A DNA stretch of 64,000 nt from Sphaerisporangium dianthi (GCF_042654065.1 NZ_JBHSFP010000022.1:62001-126000), one strand, 5' to 3'; counted from the first letter of the stretch, positions 17,466 through 29,454 are shown. Numbers and translations are program-made. Notes: a model not told the origin generated them from the letters alone.

Positions 17466-18847
17466 CGCGGCGCACATTCTCCGGCCTTCTCCCCGGCCGT
17501 CCGGGTCACGCGCCCCCGGGCGGCCCGGCTCGCGTGTCCGCGGCCGGCCCGGCTCGCGTGTCCACGGACGGCGCGGAAGCCGCGTCCTCGATCGGCGGGT
17601 CCCGCAGGCGCCGAGGGCGCGGGGCCCCGTCCAGCACGGACGTCCCCGCGAGCGCGACCGCGCACGGGGCGGACGGTCCGGTCGCCAACGCCTGGCAGCT
17701 CCTGCGCGGCTGGGAGACGCTCTACGCGGTGACCTTCGTGGTGTCCGTCGGCCTGGTGGCCGTCGACGGGCGCGTGGCGGGGATCACCAAGGCCGTGGCC
17801 ATCGGCTCCCTGGGCGTGTGCGCCGTCGCCTACCTGCTGGTCGGGCGGCCCGCGCTCGAGGCGCGACGCGACGACATCCGATTCGGGATGCTCTACGCGG
17901 GCATCGCGCTGGCGACGTTCGTCCCCGCCGCGATCGTCGCGCCCGCCGCGGCGTTCGTCCTGTTCGCCCTGTGCCCGCAGTTGTTCATGGTCCTGCCGGT
18001 GCGGTGGGCGGTCACCGTCGTGGTGCTGCTCAACACGGTCCCGGCGGTCCGCTACCTCGTGACGCCCGGCGTCCAGCTCGGGGACGTCATCGTCTTCACC
18101 GTCACCGGCGTGGTGGGGGCGACCTTCTCCATGGTCAGCGGCCGCTGGATCACCCGCATCGTCAACCAGAGCGCCGAGCGGGCCGAACTGATCGAGCAGC
18201 TCTCGGCCAGCCGGGCCGAGGTGGAGCGGCTCTCGCGCGAGCGCGGCGCCCTCGCCGAGCGCGAGCGGCTGGCCGGGGACATCCACGACACGCTCGCCCA
18301 GGGGTTCACCAGCATCATCATGCTGCTGCAGGCGGCGGAGGCCCAGCCCGACCCGTCCCGGCATCTGGCGCTCGCCATGCGCACCGCCCGCGAGAACCTG
18401 GACGAGGCGCGCGGGCTGATCGCCGCCCTGCGCCCGCCCCCGCTGGACGGCTCGACGCTGGACGAGGCGCTGGCCCGCGTCGCCGCGCGCGTCGGCGAGG
18501 AACTCGGCATCCCGGTCTCCTGCGCCGTCGAGGGCCGCTCGCGGGCCCTTTCCGCCGGCGCCGAGGTGGTGCTGATCCGGGCGGCGCAGGAAGGGCTGGC
18601 CAACGTGCGCAAGCACGCCCGGGCCGCCTCGGCCGCCGTCGAACTCTCCTACCGCGAGGACGAGGTGGTTCTGCGGGTGCGCGACGACGGGGCCGGGTTC
18701 GACGGCCTCTCCCCCGCCGCCGGATTCGGCCTGCGCGCCATGCGCGGCCGCGTCGAGCAGGCCGGAGGCACCGTGGAACTGGACACCGCACCCGGGCACG
18801 GCTCCACACTGACCGTCCGGCTTCCCCAGAAGGACGACATCGCGTGA
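17462..18847 (+). CDS. Sensor histidine kinase (DesK/LiaS-like)
   Basis: 461 residues. An unusual Pro/Ala/Arg-rich cytoplasmic N-terminus (1-75) contains two near copies of GPARVS. About six membrane segments (85-225) follow, then a coiled linker, HisKA_3 with GDIHDTLAQGFTSI (His275), and HATPase_c with QEGLANVRKHAR, RDDGAGFDG and GFGLRAMRGRVE. It probably senses the substrate of the overlapping ABC transporter and signals to the next gene. The ATG at 17462 gives the ATGA overlap with the permease stop; longer starts would read into the permease gene. Confidence 0.92.
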   Translation: MTRRTFSGLLPGRPGHAPPGGPARVSAAGPARVSTDGAEAASSIGGSRRRRGRGAPSSTDVPASATAHGADGPVANAWQLLRGWETLYAVTFVVSVGLVAVDGRVAGITKAVAIGSLGVCAVAYLLVGRPALEARRDDIRFGMLYAGIALATFVPAAIVAPAAAFVLFALCPQLFMVLPVRWAVTVVVLLNTVPAVRYLVTPGVQLGDVIVFTVTGVVGATFSMVSGRWITRIVNQSAERAELIEQLSASRAEVERLSRERGALAERERLAGDIHDTLAQGFTSIIMLLQAAEAQPDPSRHLALAMRTARENLDEARGLIAALRPPPLDGSTLDEALARVAARVGEELGIPVSCAVEGRSRALSAGAEVVLIRAAQEGLANVRKHARAASAAVELSYREDEVVLRVRDDGAGFDGLSPAAGFGLRAMRGRVEQAGGTVELDTAPGHGSTLTVRLPQKDDIA

Positions 18848-19461
18848 TAAACGTGCTCATCGTCGACGACCACCCCGTGGTCCGTGAGGGCCTGCGCGGC
18901 ATGCTGGAGGCCGATTCCGGCATCACCGTGGCGGGTGAGGCCGGCTCGGGCGGTGAGGCGGTGGTGCGCGCCGCCGAGCTGTGCCCGGACGTGATCCTGA
19001 TGGACCTGCGCATGCCCGGCGGCGACGGCGTGGGCGCCATCCCGCCGATCCTCGCCGCGCGCCCGGAGACGCGGGTGATCGTCCTGACCACCTACGAGAC
19101 CGACCAGGACATCGTGCGGGCGGTCGAGGCGGGCGCGGCCGGCTACCTGCTGAAGGACACCTCGCGCGCCGACCTGGTCGCCGCCGTCTTCGGCGCGGCG
19201 CGGGGCGAGACCGTCCTGTCCCCGGCGGTCGCGACCAGGCTGGTCTCGCGCATGCGTGCCCCGGCCGCCGAGTCGCTGTCCCCGAGAGAGACGGAGGTGC
19301 TGGCGCTGGTGGCACGGGGCCTCACCAACGCCGAGGTGGGCCGGGAGCTGTTCATCAGCGAGACGACGGTCAAAACCCACCTGCTGCGCGTCTTCGGCAA
19401 GCTCGGCGTCTCCGACCGCACCGCCGCCGTCACCACCGCCCTCTCCCGCGGCCTGCTCTAG
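18844..19461 (+). CDS. NarL/LuxR-type response regulator
   Basis: 205 residues. The receiver has Asp8-Asp9 and phosphoacceptor Asp54 (ILMDLRMPGGDG), the switch Thr in VIVLTTYE and Lys in YLLKDTS. The LuxR HTH is LSPRETEVLALVARGLTNAEVGRELFISETTVKTHLLRVFGKLGV. The GTG start overlaps the kinase stop (GTGA). It completes an ABC-kinase-regulator operon and probably activates its own operon; targets are unknown. Confidence 0.95.
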   Translation: MINVLIVDDHPVVREGLRGMLEADSGITVAGEAGSGGEAVVRAAELCPDVILMDLRMPGGDGVGAIPPILAARPETRVIVLTTYETDQDIVRAVEAGAAGYLLKDTSRADLVAAVFGAARGETVLSPAVATRLVSRMRAPAAESLSPRETEVLALVARGLTNAEVGRELFISETTVKTHLLRVFGKLGVSDRTAAVTTALSRGLL

Positions 19462-19545
19462 CCGGCGGCGGGGAACCGCCCGCGGACACCGACCGCGGAG
19501 TGCGACCGGCTACGCGGGGTACGACACGGCGCGCACCGCCCGTCC

Positions 19546-19608
19546 GGGCTGCGGGCTGCGGGCTGCGGGCTGCGGGCTGCGGGCTGCGGGCTGCGGGCTG
19601 CGGGCTGC
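19546..19608. repeat. GGGCTGC heptamer, nine perfect tandem copies
   Basis: Nine head-to-tail GGGCTGC units (63 bp) lie in the 286-bp region between the response regulator and the aldehyde dehydrogenase. Because 7 is not a multiple of 3, the array reads in all frames and is not coding. Such arrays change length by slippage. Confidence 0.9.
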
Positions 19609-19747
19609 GGAACAATATTCCGGGGAGATGGTCTCCGGTGTCGCGGCAGGACTAAGGTGACCACAGGTCCCCGATGGGGGCCGTCGTGGTCCCCGGAGGG
19701 CGCATCCGGAGCGCGAGCAAGGCCGCGAGGCCCGAGGAGGAGACGCC

Positions 19748-21235
19748 ATGACGACCGCCACCGAGCAGGCCGCCTTCGACTCCCTGAACCCCGCGACGGG
19801 CGCCGTCGTCGGCACCCACCCCCGCCACGACGCCGAGGCCGTCCAGGCGGCCGTGCGGCGCGCCGGCGAGGCGGCCCGCTGGTGGGCCGGGCTGGGCTTC
19901 GACGCGCGCAAGCGGCGGCTCCTCGACTACAAGGCGGTGCTCGTCGCCAACCTCGGCCGCATCGCCGCCCTGGTGCGCAAGGAGACCGGCAAGCCGATCG
20001 GCGACGCCACGCTGGAGACGGTGCTGACGATCACGCACCTCGACTGGGCCGCGCGCAACGCCCGTAAGGTCCTCGGCCCGCGCCGCGTCTCGCCGGGCCT
20101 GCTCGGCGCGAACCTCGCCGCCACTCTGCAGTACCTGCCCCTGGGCGTTGTCGGCGTCATCGGGCCGTGGAACTACCCCGTCTTCACTCCCATGGGCTCC
20201 ATCTCCTACGCCCTCGCCGCCGGCAACGCCGTGGTGTTCAAACCCAGCGAGCTCACCCCCGGGGTCGGCGTGCTGCTGGCCGAGCTGTTCCGGCGATGCG
20301 TCCCGGAGCGCGAGGTGTTCCAGGTGGTCACCGGGCTCGGCGAGACCGGGGCGGCGCTCGCGGGCGATCCGGGCGTTGGCAAGATCGCCTTCACCGGCTC
20401 GACGGCCACCGCCAAGCGGGTGATGGCCGCCTGCGCGGCCAACCTCACGCCGATGGTGGCCGAGTGCGGCGGCAAGGACGCGCTCATCGTCGACGCGGAC
20501 GCCGACGTCGCCGCCGCGGCGGACGCGGCACTCTGGGGAGCGATGTCCAACGCCGGACAGACCTGCGTGGGCGTCGAGCGCGTGTACGTGGTCGAGCGCG
20601 TCTACGACGCCTTCATGCGCGAGCTCACCGAGCGGGCGCGTGCCGTACGCGCCGGGGAGGACTACGGGCCGATCACCATGCCGGCGCAGACCGAGGTGAT
20701 CCGCCGGCACGTCGGCGACGCCCTCGCCGAGGGGGCCACGGCCGTCGTGGGCGGCACCGAGTCCGTGCGGCCTCCGTACGTCGACCCGGTGGTGCTCACC
20801 GACGTGCCCGAGGACTCCAGCGCGGTGCGGGAAGAGACCTTCGGGCCGACGATCACCGTGCGCAAGGTCGCCAGCGCCGAGGAGGCCATGGAGAAGACCA
20901 ACGCCGTGTCCTACGGCCTCGGCGGCACCATCTTCTCCGGCGACGCCCGGCGCGCGACGGAGCTGGCACGGACGATGCTCAGCGGGATGACGGCGATCAA
21001 CTCGGTGATCTCCTTCGCGGGCGTGCCGTCGCTGCCCTTCGGCGGCGTGGGCGACTCGGGGTTCGGGCGCATCCACGGCGCGGACGGTCTGCGCGAGTTC
21101 GCGCGGCCGAAGTCGATCGCCCGGCAGCGTTTCCCCCTGCCCGGGATGACCATCACGTCCTTCAGCCGCACGCCGGCCGACATGGAACGCCTTGTGAAAC
21201 TGATCACATTCCTGCACGGCAGACGCAAGAGGTAG
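19748..21235 (+). CDS. NAD(P)-dependent aldehyde dehydrogenase
   Basis: 495 residues of the ALDH superfamily: PWNYP (Asn142), cofactor loop FTGSTATAK, general base Glu239 (AECGGKD) and nucleophile Cys273 (NAGQTCVG), then EETFGPT and PFGGVGDSGFGRIHG. It oxidises an aldehyde to the acid in the cytoplasm. The PSELTPGVG and SVISFAGVPSLPFGG patterns are closest to succinate-semialdehyde/aliphatic ALDHs, but the substrate is not certain. The ATG follows GAGGAGGAG. A TetR gene follows after 79 bp in the same direction. Confidence 0.93.
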   Translation: MTTATEQAAFDSLNPATGAVVGTHPRHDAEAVQAAVRRAGEAARWWAGLGFDARKRRLLDYKAVLVANLGRIAALVRKETGKPIGDATLETVLTITHLDWAARNARKVLGPRRVSPGLLGANLAATLQYLPLGVVGVIGPWNYPVFTPMGSISYALAAGNAVVFKPSELTPGVGVLLAELFRRCVPEREVFQVVTGLGETGAALAGDPGVGKIAFTGSTATAKRVMAACAANLTPMVAECGGKDALIVDADADVAAAADAALWGAMSNAGQTCVGVERVYVVERVYDAFMRELTERARAVRAGEDYGPITMPAQTEVIRRHVGDALAEGATAVVGGTESVRPPYVDPVVLTDVPEDSSAVREETFGPTITVRKVASAEEAMEKTNAVSYGLGGTIFSGDARRATELARTMLSGMTAINSVISFAGVPSLPFGGVGDSGFGRIHGADGLREFARPKSIARQRFPLPGMTITSFSRTPADMERLVKLITFLHGRRKR

Positions 21236-21314
21236 TTGTCCTATACTTCCCGAAAAACGATCTTGCGTCCATAATGATGGGTTCCTACGGGGCCAGCAGG
21301 ACGCGAGGTGAGCA

Positions 21315-21923
21315 GTGGCGACCGGACGCGACTACCGCGGTATGACAGCGGAACAGCGATTAGCCGACCGCAGGGAGCGGTTGCTGACCGCCGCATATAC
21401 GCTGTTCGCACACGCGGGTTTCATCGCTACCACCATCGAGCGGCTGTGTGCCTCGGCACGCATCTCCAACCGCGCGTTCTATGAATGTTTCACGGGACGC
21501 GAAGATCTTATGCGTGCGGTGTACGACCGCTGCGTCGAGGAGACCATACTCGCGGTCTCCAAGGCCATCGGCGACGCGCCGGCCGATCCCGACAGCAGGA
21601 TCTGCGCCGGCATCAAGGAGTACATCTCCTTCGTCACCCACGACCCGCGCCGCGCCCGCATCATGCACCTGGAAGTGCGGCGCGCCGGAGACATCCTCAC
21701 CGCCCAGCGGCAGCGCGCGGTGAAGGGATTCACCGAGATCATCGAGGCGAGCCTCGGTGATCTGCCCGGCGGCCTCCCCGACAAGACCCACCTGCTCGCG
21801 CTCGGAGTGGTCGGCGCGCTGCAGGAGCTGCTGATCGAATGGGTGCTGGCCGAGGAACGGCCGCCCCTGGACCACCTCGTCGAGACGGCCGTCCACATCT
21901 TCCGCCGCTCTTTCGGCACCTGA
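21315..21923 (+). CDS. TetR-family regulator
   Basis: 202 residues. The HTH is GFIATTIERLCASARISNRAFYECFTGREDL, followed by an all-helical ligand domain containing VTHDPRRARIMHLEVRRAG. The GTG start is preceded by GAGGTGA. It is located just after the aldehyde dehydrogenase gene in the same orientation, so it may respond to that enzyme's substrate or an acyl-CoA; this is inference from position only. Confidence 0.9.
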   Translation: MATGRDYRGMTAEQRLADRRERLLTAAYTLFAHAGFIATTIERLCASARISNRAFYECFTGREDLMRAVYDRCVEETILAVSKAIGDAPADPDSRICAGIKEYISFVTHDPRRARIMHLEVRRAGDILTAQRQRAVKGFTEIIEASLGDLPGGLPDKTHLLALGVVGALQELLIEWVLAEERPPLDHLVETAVHIFRRSFGT

Positions 21924-22167
21924 GCTCCACAGCGGGCCCTCGGACGGCGGGCGGACACGGCGAGAACCGCCGGACCGCACCGCCACGAAACCCGCAGAGC
22001 AGTTCTAGGCGGCGTCGTCGTCGCTCCGGACGGAGCCGGGACCGCCCTGAACGACCGGGGAGCAGGCGCCTTGACGACCCCCACTCCCCGGGTTCGAGAC
22101 GGCGCCACAGGGCGCCTCCCCATATGCGCGACGCCGGCGGCAGCCCTGGCGCGCGCCGGAGGCGCGA

Positions 22168-22485
22168 TCAGGCCACAGCGGCCACAGGAAGCTCGACCCG
22201 GAGCACCCGGTGCAGCCGGGTGATGGCGAGCACCCGCATGACACGCGGTGGCACCCCCCGTAGAACAAGGCGGCGACCCGCGCGTAGCGCGCGGCGATGC
22301 GTGCCGACGAGTACCCCCAGGCCGGCAGAGTCGATCATCTCCAGGTCGGAGAGATCGACGATCATGTCACCGTCGCCGCTCTCGACCGCCTCGTGCAGGC
22401 GCGGCCGCAGCATCGCGACGGTGCCCACGTCGAGCCGGGACCCGACGCGGACCTCCTGGCTTCCCGGACTCATCCGGCTTCGCAT
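22168..22485 (-). CDS. STAS-domain anti-sigma factor antagonist
   Basis: 105 residues with a single STAS domain. MIVDLSDLEMIDSAGLGVLVGTHRRAL contains the phosphorylatable Ser53 in the SpoIIAA/BldG position. When unphosphorylated such proteins bind and inhibit an anti-sigma kinase, releasing a SigB/SigF-type sigma factor. No anti-sigma kinase or sigma gene is adjacent, so its partner is elsewhere. GAGGAGG sits at good spacing before the ATG. Confidence 0.9.
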   Translation of the reverse strand: MRSRMSPGSQEVRVGSRLDVGTVAMLRPRLHEAVESGDGDMIVDLSDLEMIDSAGLGVLVGTHRRALRAGRRLVLRGVPPRVMRVLAITRLHRVLRVELPVAAVA

Positions 22486-22673
22486 GCCGCCTCCTCATGT
22501 CCGGCGACCTGTCCAGGCCGCATGGTCTCCCTGCCCGCTGACACCTCCCCCATGCCTTCTCTTGGGTCAAGCCCTCAGGCGTCACCCCCGGCAAGCGGGC
22601 AACAGGTCGTCTCTCCTGCCCCTGAGACGCCCCAGGAACGCCCCGCCCCCGCCGAACGGAGGGAGACCGGCGC

Positions 22674-22732
22674 GCGGCGGCGACGTCCTGTGGTGGAGGG
22701 AGTGGAACCCCGAGCGGAGCGAGGCGCAACAA
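22674..22732. repeat. Degenerate copy of the 130-bp repeat
   Basis: GCGGCGACGTCCTGTGG and CCGAGCGGAGCGAGGCG match, in the same order but with the middle deleted, the beginning and end of the tandem units at 23391. It ends 24 bp before the adenosyltransferase start. Confidence 0.45.
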
Positions 22733-22755
22733 CCGCTCCCGTTACGCTGGGCGGC

Positions 22756-23346
22756 ATGACGCGAGCCGACAACGACAAGCCGGTCGTCCTCTCGAAGATC
22801 TACACGCGCACGGGAGACGACGGCAGCACCAACCTCGGGGACATGAGCCGCACGCCCAAGACCGACCCCCGGCTCGCCGCCTACGCGGACGTGGAGGAGG
22901 CCAACGCCGCCATCGGCGTCGCCCTGGCCATGGGCGACCTGCCCGCCGAGGTCGCCGAGGTGCTGGCCCGCATCCAGAACGAATTGTTCGACGTCGGGGC
23001 CGACCTGTGCACGCCGGTCACGCCCGACCCCGAGTTCCCGCCGCTGCGCGTCGAGCCGTCGTACGTCGAATGGCTGGAGGCTCAGTGCGACCGCTTCAAC
23101 GAGGCACTGAAGCCCTTGCGCAGCTTCATCCTGCCCGGCGGCTCCCCCGGCACCGCCCTCATGCACGTGGCCCGCACGGTCGTCCGGCGAGCCGAGCGGA
23201 CGGCCTGGTCGGCTCTCGAGGCGCACGACGACGTGAATCCGCTGACCGCCACCTACCTGAACCGCCTCAGCGACCTGATGTTCATCCTCTGCCGCGTCAC
23301 CGCCGACGGCCAGGAACTCCTCTGGAAACCCGGCGCAACCCGCTGA
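22756..23346 (+). CDS. Corrinoid adenosyltransferase, PduO type
   Basis: 196 residues: N-terminal KIYTRTGDDGSTNLGDMSRTPK (ATP loop), AYADVEEANAAIG, IQNELFDVGADL, FILPGGSPGTALMHVARTVVRRAER (active site) and the C-terminal LNRLSDLMFILCR. It converts cob(I)alamin to adenosylcobalamin. The product is the cofactor of methylmalonyl-CoA mutase, linking it to the epimerase at 4806. The ATG at 22756 follows a degenerate dispersed repeat. Confidence 0.95.
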   Translation: MTRADNDKPVVLSKIYTRTGDDGSTNLGDMSRTPKTDPRLAAYADVEEANAAIGVALAMGDLPAEVAEVLARIQNELFDVGADLCTPVTPDPEFPPLRVEPSYVEWLEAQCDRFNEALKPLRSFILPGGSPGTALMHVARTVVRRAERTAWSALEAHDDVNPLTATYLNRLSDLMFILCRVTADGQELLWKPGATR

Positions 23347-23390
23347 CCCCCCTCACCCGCCCCGAGCGAATCGAGGCCAAGCCACGCCGC

Positions 23391-23738
23391 TCGGGGCGCG
23401 GCGGTGTCCTGAGGAGGAGTGAGCGAGTGCGAGGGACGAGCGCTCGTGAACGACGACGAAGGGCGCCGCCTCAAGGGCGCCCCGGGCCCGCCGAGCGAAG
23501 CGAGGCAGAGCAAGCGCTGCTCGGGGCGCGGCGGTGTCCTGAGGAGGAGAGAGCGAGTGCGAGGAACGAGCGCTCGTGAACGACGACGAAGGGCGCCGCC
23601 TCAAGGGCGCCCCGAGCCCGCCGAGCGGAGCGAGGCAAAGCAAACACAGGACGAGCGCTCGTGAACGACGACGAAGGGCGTCGCCTCAAAGGCGCCCCGA
23701 GCCCGCCGAGCGAAGCGAGGCAAAGCAAACACAGCAAA
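23391..23738. repeat. Three tandem copies of a ~130-bp non-coding element
   Basis: Unit 1 (23391-23520) and unit 2 (23521-23650) have exactly 130-bp spacing and differ at only a few positions. Unit 3 (23650-23738) lacks the first 45 bp. Each unit contains the perfect palindrome ACGAGCGCTCGT, a GGGCGCC/GGCGCCC-type hairpin and the CGAGCGAAGCGAGG block. The block fills nearly the whole 393-bp gap between the adenosyltransferase and DUF2550 genes. Open frames through it merely repeat the same peptide and are not credible genes. Confidence 0.9.
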
Positions 23739-23739
23739 G

Positions 23740-24144
23740 CTACGCAGCGTCGAGGTGGGCGCTGGGTGGGGCGGACTCCACCCAGGCGAGGAAGCCGGTG
23801 AGGGCGTCTTCGCTCATGGCCAGCGAGACGCCGGCGCAGTCGACCGTCCAGTAGCCGGCCGGGCCCTCGTCCCCCGCGAGGGGGCGACGGGTGGAAACCG
23901 TGAGGCCGCGCCTCGCGATCGCGTGGCGCGGCCTCAGTCGCACTCCTAGGAAGGGGATCCAGTGAAGTTCCCCGCCCGCGTAGCGGGCTACTCCACTCCT
24001 CCAGGCGCGATCTTTGGTCCTCAGACTGCATACGACATTGCCCCGGGATCGTGCGAGCACGATGCCGCGTAGAACGATCAGGGCGGCGATGACCACAACG
24101 CTCACCAGTATGTCAAGCGCCGCCATTGCCGCCCCCACGTTCAT
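23740..24144 (-). CDS. DUF2550 domain membrane protein
   Basis: 134 residues. One N-terminal membrane helix (about 8-30) is followed by a soluble domain with WRSGVARYAGGELHWIPFLGVRLRPRHAIAR and a final LSEDALTGFLAW-like segment. I recognise DUF2550, conserved in actinobacteria directly downstream of atpC. Function unknown. ATG at 24144 was chosen; an ATG 18 bp later has a purine-rich stretch upstream and is an alternative. It lies 13 bp after atpC, so it is probably the last gene of the atp operon. Confidence 0.88.
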   Translation of the reverse strand: MNVGAAMAALDILVSVVVIAALIVLRGIVLARSRGNVVCSLRTKDRAWRSGVARYAGGELHWIPFLGVRLRPRHAIARRGLTVSTRRPLAGDEGPAGYWTVDCAGVSLAMSEDALTGFLAWVESAPPSAHLDAA

Positions 24145-24157
24145 GTCGGTGTATTTA

Positions 24158-24559
24158 TCAGACCTCTTCGCCGGCCGCACGCAGCCGGGCCCGAGCACGC
24201 TTGGCCTCGATCTGGGCGTCGGCGTCCTCGTTGTCGGTCTCGACGGAGGCGAGCGCGCGCTGGAGCGCGTCGCGCGCCGCCGCTACGTCCACCTCGGAGC
24301 CGAGCTCGGCCGACTCGGCCAGCACCGACACGTCGTTGTTGGCCACCGAGATGAACCCGCCGTGGACGGCGGCGACGAGCTCGTCGCCGTCGCCTCGACG
24401 GACGCGGAGAACGCCGCCCTCGACGAGGACACCGAGCACGGGCGCGTGGTTCGGCATAATACCGATCTCGCCGTCCACGGTCTTGGCAATCACCATGTCG
24501 GCCTCGCCGGACCAGATCTCACGTTCCGGCGAAACCACTCCGATGCGGAGTTTTGCCAT
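24158..24559 (-). CDS. atpC: ATP synthase subunit epsilon
   Basis: 133 residues. The N-terminal beta-sandwich (MAKLRIGVVSPEREIWSGEADMV; GEIGIMPNHAPVLGVL) contacts gamma and the c-ring; the C-terminal two-helix domain (ALQRALASVE...KRARARLRAA) is the inhibitory arm. The ATG has GGAAGG 6 bp upstream. It ends the catalytic part of the operon. Confidence 0.95.
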   Translation of the reverse strand: MAKLRIGVVSPEREIWSGEADMVIAKTVDGEIGIMPNHAPVLGVLVEGGVLRVRRGDGDELVAAVHGGFISVANNDVSVLAESAELGSEVDVAAARDALQRALASVETDNEDADAQIEAKRARARLRAAGEEV

Positions 24560-24611
24560 CACACACCTTCCTCGAATGCCGGTACGGCCCGGCCGTACCG
24601 GCACCCAGTCG

Positions 24612-26039
<1,428 letters not shown>

Positions 26040-26048
26040 TGTGGTTTC

Positions 26049-26951
26049 TCACTCTTTCCCCGCAGAGGCGTCGGCGAGCGCGTTCGCTCCGCCGACGATC
26101 TCGCTGATTTCCTGGGTGATCTCGGCCTGGCGAGCCTGGTTCATCTGCTGGGTGAACACGCGGATGAGCTCGTTGGCGTTGTCGGTCGCCGACTTCATCG
26201 CCCGGCGGCGCGAGGCGTGCTCGGAGGCGGCCGACTGCAGCAGCGCGTTGAAGATGCGCGACTCGATGTAGCGGGGAAGGAGCTGGTTCAGCACCTCGCC
26301 CGCGGTCGGCTCGAACTCGTAGTAGGGCAGCGGACCCTCGGCCGGCTCTTCGGTGGTCTCCTCCACCTGGAGCGGAAGGATGCGCGTGACCTGCACGTCC
26401 TGCGTCAGCATCGAGACGAACCCGGTGTAGACGACGTGGATCTCGTCGATGCCGTTCTCGTCCTCGAAGGCCGAGACCAGCGCGCCGGCGATCTCTTTGG
26501 CGTGGGCGTAGGTGGGGTTGTCGGAGAAGCCCGACCACTCACCGTTCATCTCCCGGCTGCGGAAACGGTGCCAGGTGATGCCCTTGCGCCCGACGACGAA
26601 CGGCTTGACCTCGATGTCGCGACCGCGCAGGTGACCGGCCAGCGCCTCGGCCTCGCGCAGGACGTTGGCGTTGAAGCCTCCGGCGAAGCCGCGGTCGCTG
26701 GTGATGATGAGCACGCCCGCCGAGGCCGGCCGCTCCTTGGCGACGGTCAGCGGGTGGTCGATCTCAGCGCTGTTGCTGAGGACGGCCGACACCGCGCGAG
26801 TGATCTCACGCTCGTACGGGACGGCCGCCTCCATGCGCTGCTGCGCCTTGATGATGCGGGAGGAGGCGATGAGCTCCTGGGCGCGCGTGATCTTCGCCGT
26901 GGACTTGACCGACCGGATCCGCCGCCGCAGCAGTCTTAGCTGGGCACCCAT
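26049..26951 (-). CDS. atpG: ATP synthase subunit gamma
   Basis: 300 residues. N- and C-terminal helices (LRRRIRSVKSTAKITRA; RRAMKSATDNANELI) form the rotary coiled coil; the central Rossmann-like domain has ITSDRGFAGGFN. A short acidic insertion EETTEEPAEGP near residue 210 falls where actinobacterial gamma subunits have an extra loop. It starts 3 bp downstream of atpA. Confidence 0.97.
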   Translation of the reverse strand: MGAQLRLLRRRIRSVKSTAKITRAQELIASSRIIKAQQRMEAAVPYEREITRAVSAVLSNSAEIDHPLTVAKERPASAGVLIITSDRGFAGGFNANVLREAEALAGHLRGRDIEVKPFVVGRKGITWHRFRSREMNGEWSGFSDNPTYAHAKEIAGALVSAFEDENGIDEIHVVYTGFVSMLTQDVQVTRILPLQVEETTEEPAEGPLPYYEFEPTAGEVLNQLLPRYIESRIFNALLQSAASEHASRRRAMKSATDNANELIRVFTQQMNQARQAEITQEISEIVGGANALADASAGKE

Positions 26952-26954
26952 GAG

Positions 26955-28604
<1,650 letters not shown>

Positions 28605-28644
28605 CTCTCTTCAGTCTCCCTAATCATCGGCCGCCCTGACACTC

Positions 28645-29454
28645 TCAGCCGGCCAACCGGCGGCGGACTTCTTCAATACGTCCTGCGATCGTGGTGTCGA
28701 TCAGCTCGTCGCCGAGCCGGACCGAGAACCCACCGAGCACCCGCGGGTCCACCTCGGTGTTGAGGTGGATGTCCCGTCCGTACGTGGTGCGCAACCAGGT
28801 GGTGAGGCGCTGCCTCTGCCCGTCGGTCAGCGGAACCGCGCTGCGCACCACGGCGACAAGTTGCTGTCGCTGCTCCGCCACGAGCTGGCCGTACTCCTCC
28901 AGCCCTCGTTCCAAACTACGCCCTCGCGGGTGCAAAGCGAGCTGCGTGATCAGCCGAAGGGACGTCGGCGCGACCCTGTCGCTCAGCAGATCGGCGATCA
29001 GCCCCCGCTTGGCGTCCGCGGGGACGGCGGGGTCCACGAGCGCCATGCGCAGCGCCGGGGTGGCCTCGACGATGCGGCCGAAGCGGAAGAGCTCGTCCTC
29101 CACGTCGTCCAGCCTGCCGGCGGACTCGGCCTCGGCGGCGGAGGCGATGACGCTGAGACGCTCGAGCGCGTCCGACAGGTCGGGCGACCTCGACCACCTG
29201 ACCGAGACGGCCGCGATGACCGTCTCGAGAGCCGCGTCACTGATCTTGCCGCCCAGCAGGGCGCGCACGACCTCGGCCTTCTGCTCCGCCTGCCGGGCGG
29301 GGTCGGCGAGGTTGCGGCGCAGCCCGTGCTCGGCGTCGAGCAGGACGGCGACCGAGCTCAGGTCTTCCGCCAGCCGGCCGAGGTCGGCCGTGGCCGCCAC
29401 CGCGTTGAAGCGCTCCTCGACCTCGGCGAACGAGCTACGGCTCAGACCTCTCAT
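28645..29454 (-). CDS. atpH: ATP synthase subunit delta
   Basis: 269 residues, longer than the roughly 180 of most bacteria but normal for high-GC actinobacteria, where the N-terminal extension is helical and packs with subunit b. The C-terminal domain (RQQLVAVVRSAVPLTDGQRQRL; DPRVLGGFSVRLGDELIDTTI) is the classic OSCP signature connecting the stator to F1. Its start overlaps the atpF stop by one base. Confidence 0.95.
   Translation of the reverse strand: MRGLSRSSFAEVEERFNAVAATADLGRLAEDLSSVAVLLDAEHGLRRNLADPARQAEQKAEVVRALLGGKISDAALETVIAAVSVRWSRSPDLSDALERLSVIASAAEAESAGRLDDVEDELFRFGRIVEATPALRMALVDPAVPADAKRGLIADLLSDRVAPTSLRLITQLALHPRGRSLERGLEEYGQLVAEQRQQLVAVVRSAVPLTDGQRQRLTTWLRTTYGRDIHLNTEVDPRVLGGFSVRLGDELIDTTIAGRIEEVRRRLAG

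Noticed and set aside
19546..19608. CRISPR-like array
   Set aside because: Units are 7 bp and contiguous, with no spacers and no cas genes nearby.
23419..23664. Small repeated peptide (NDDEGRRLKGAP units) encoded by the 130-bp repeats
   Set aside because: It follows directly from the DNA repeat, changes frame between units and has no conserved start or ribosome-binding site.
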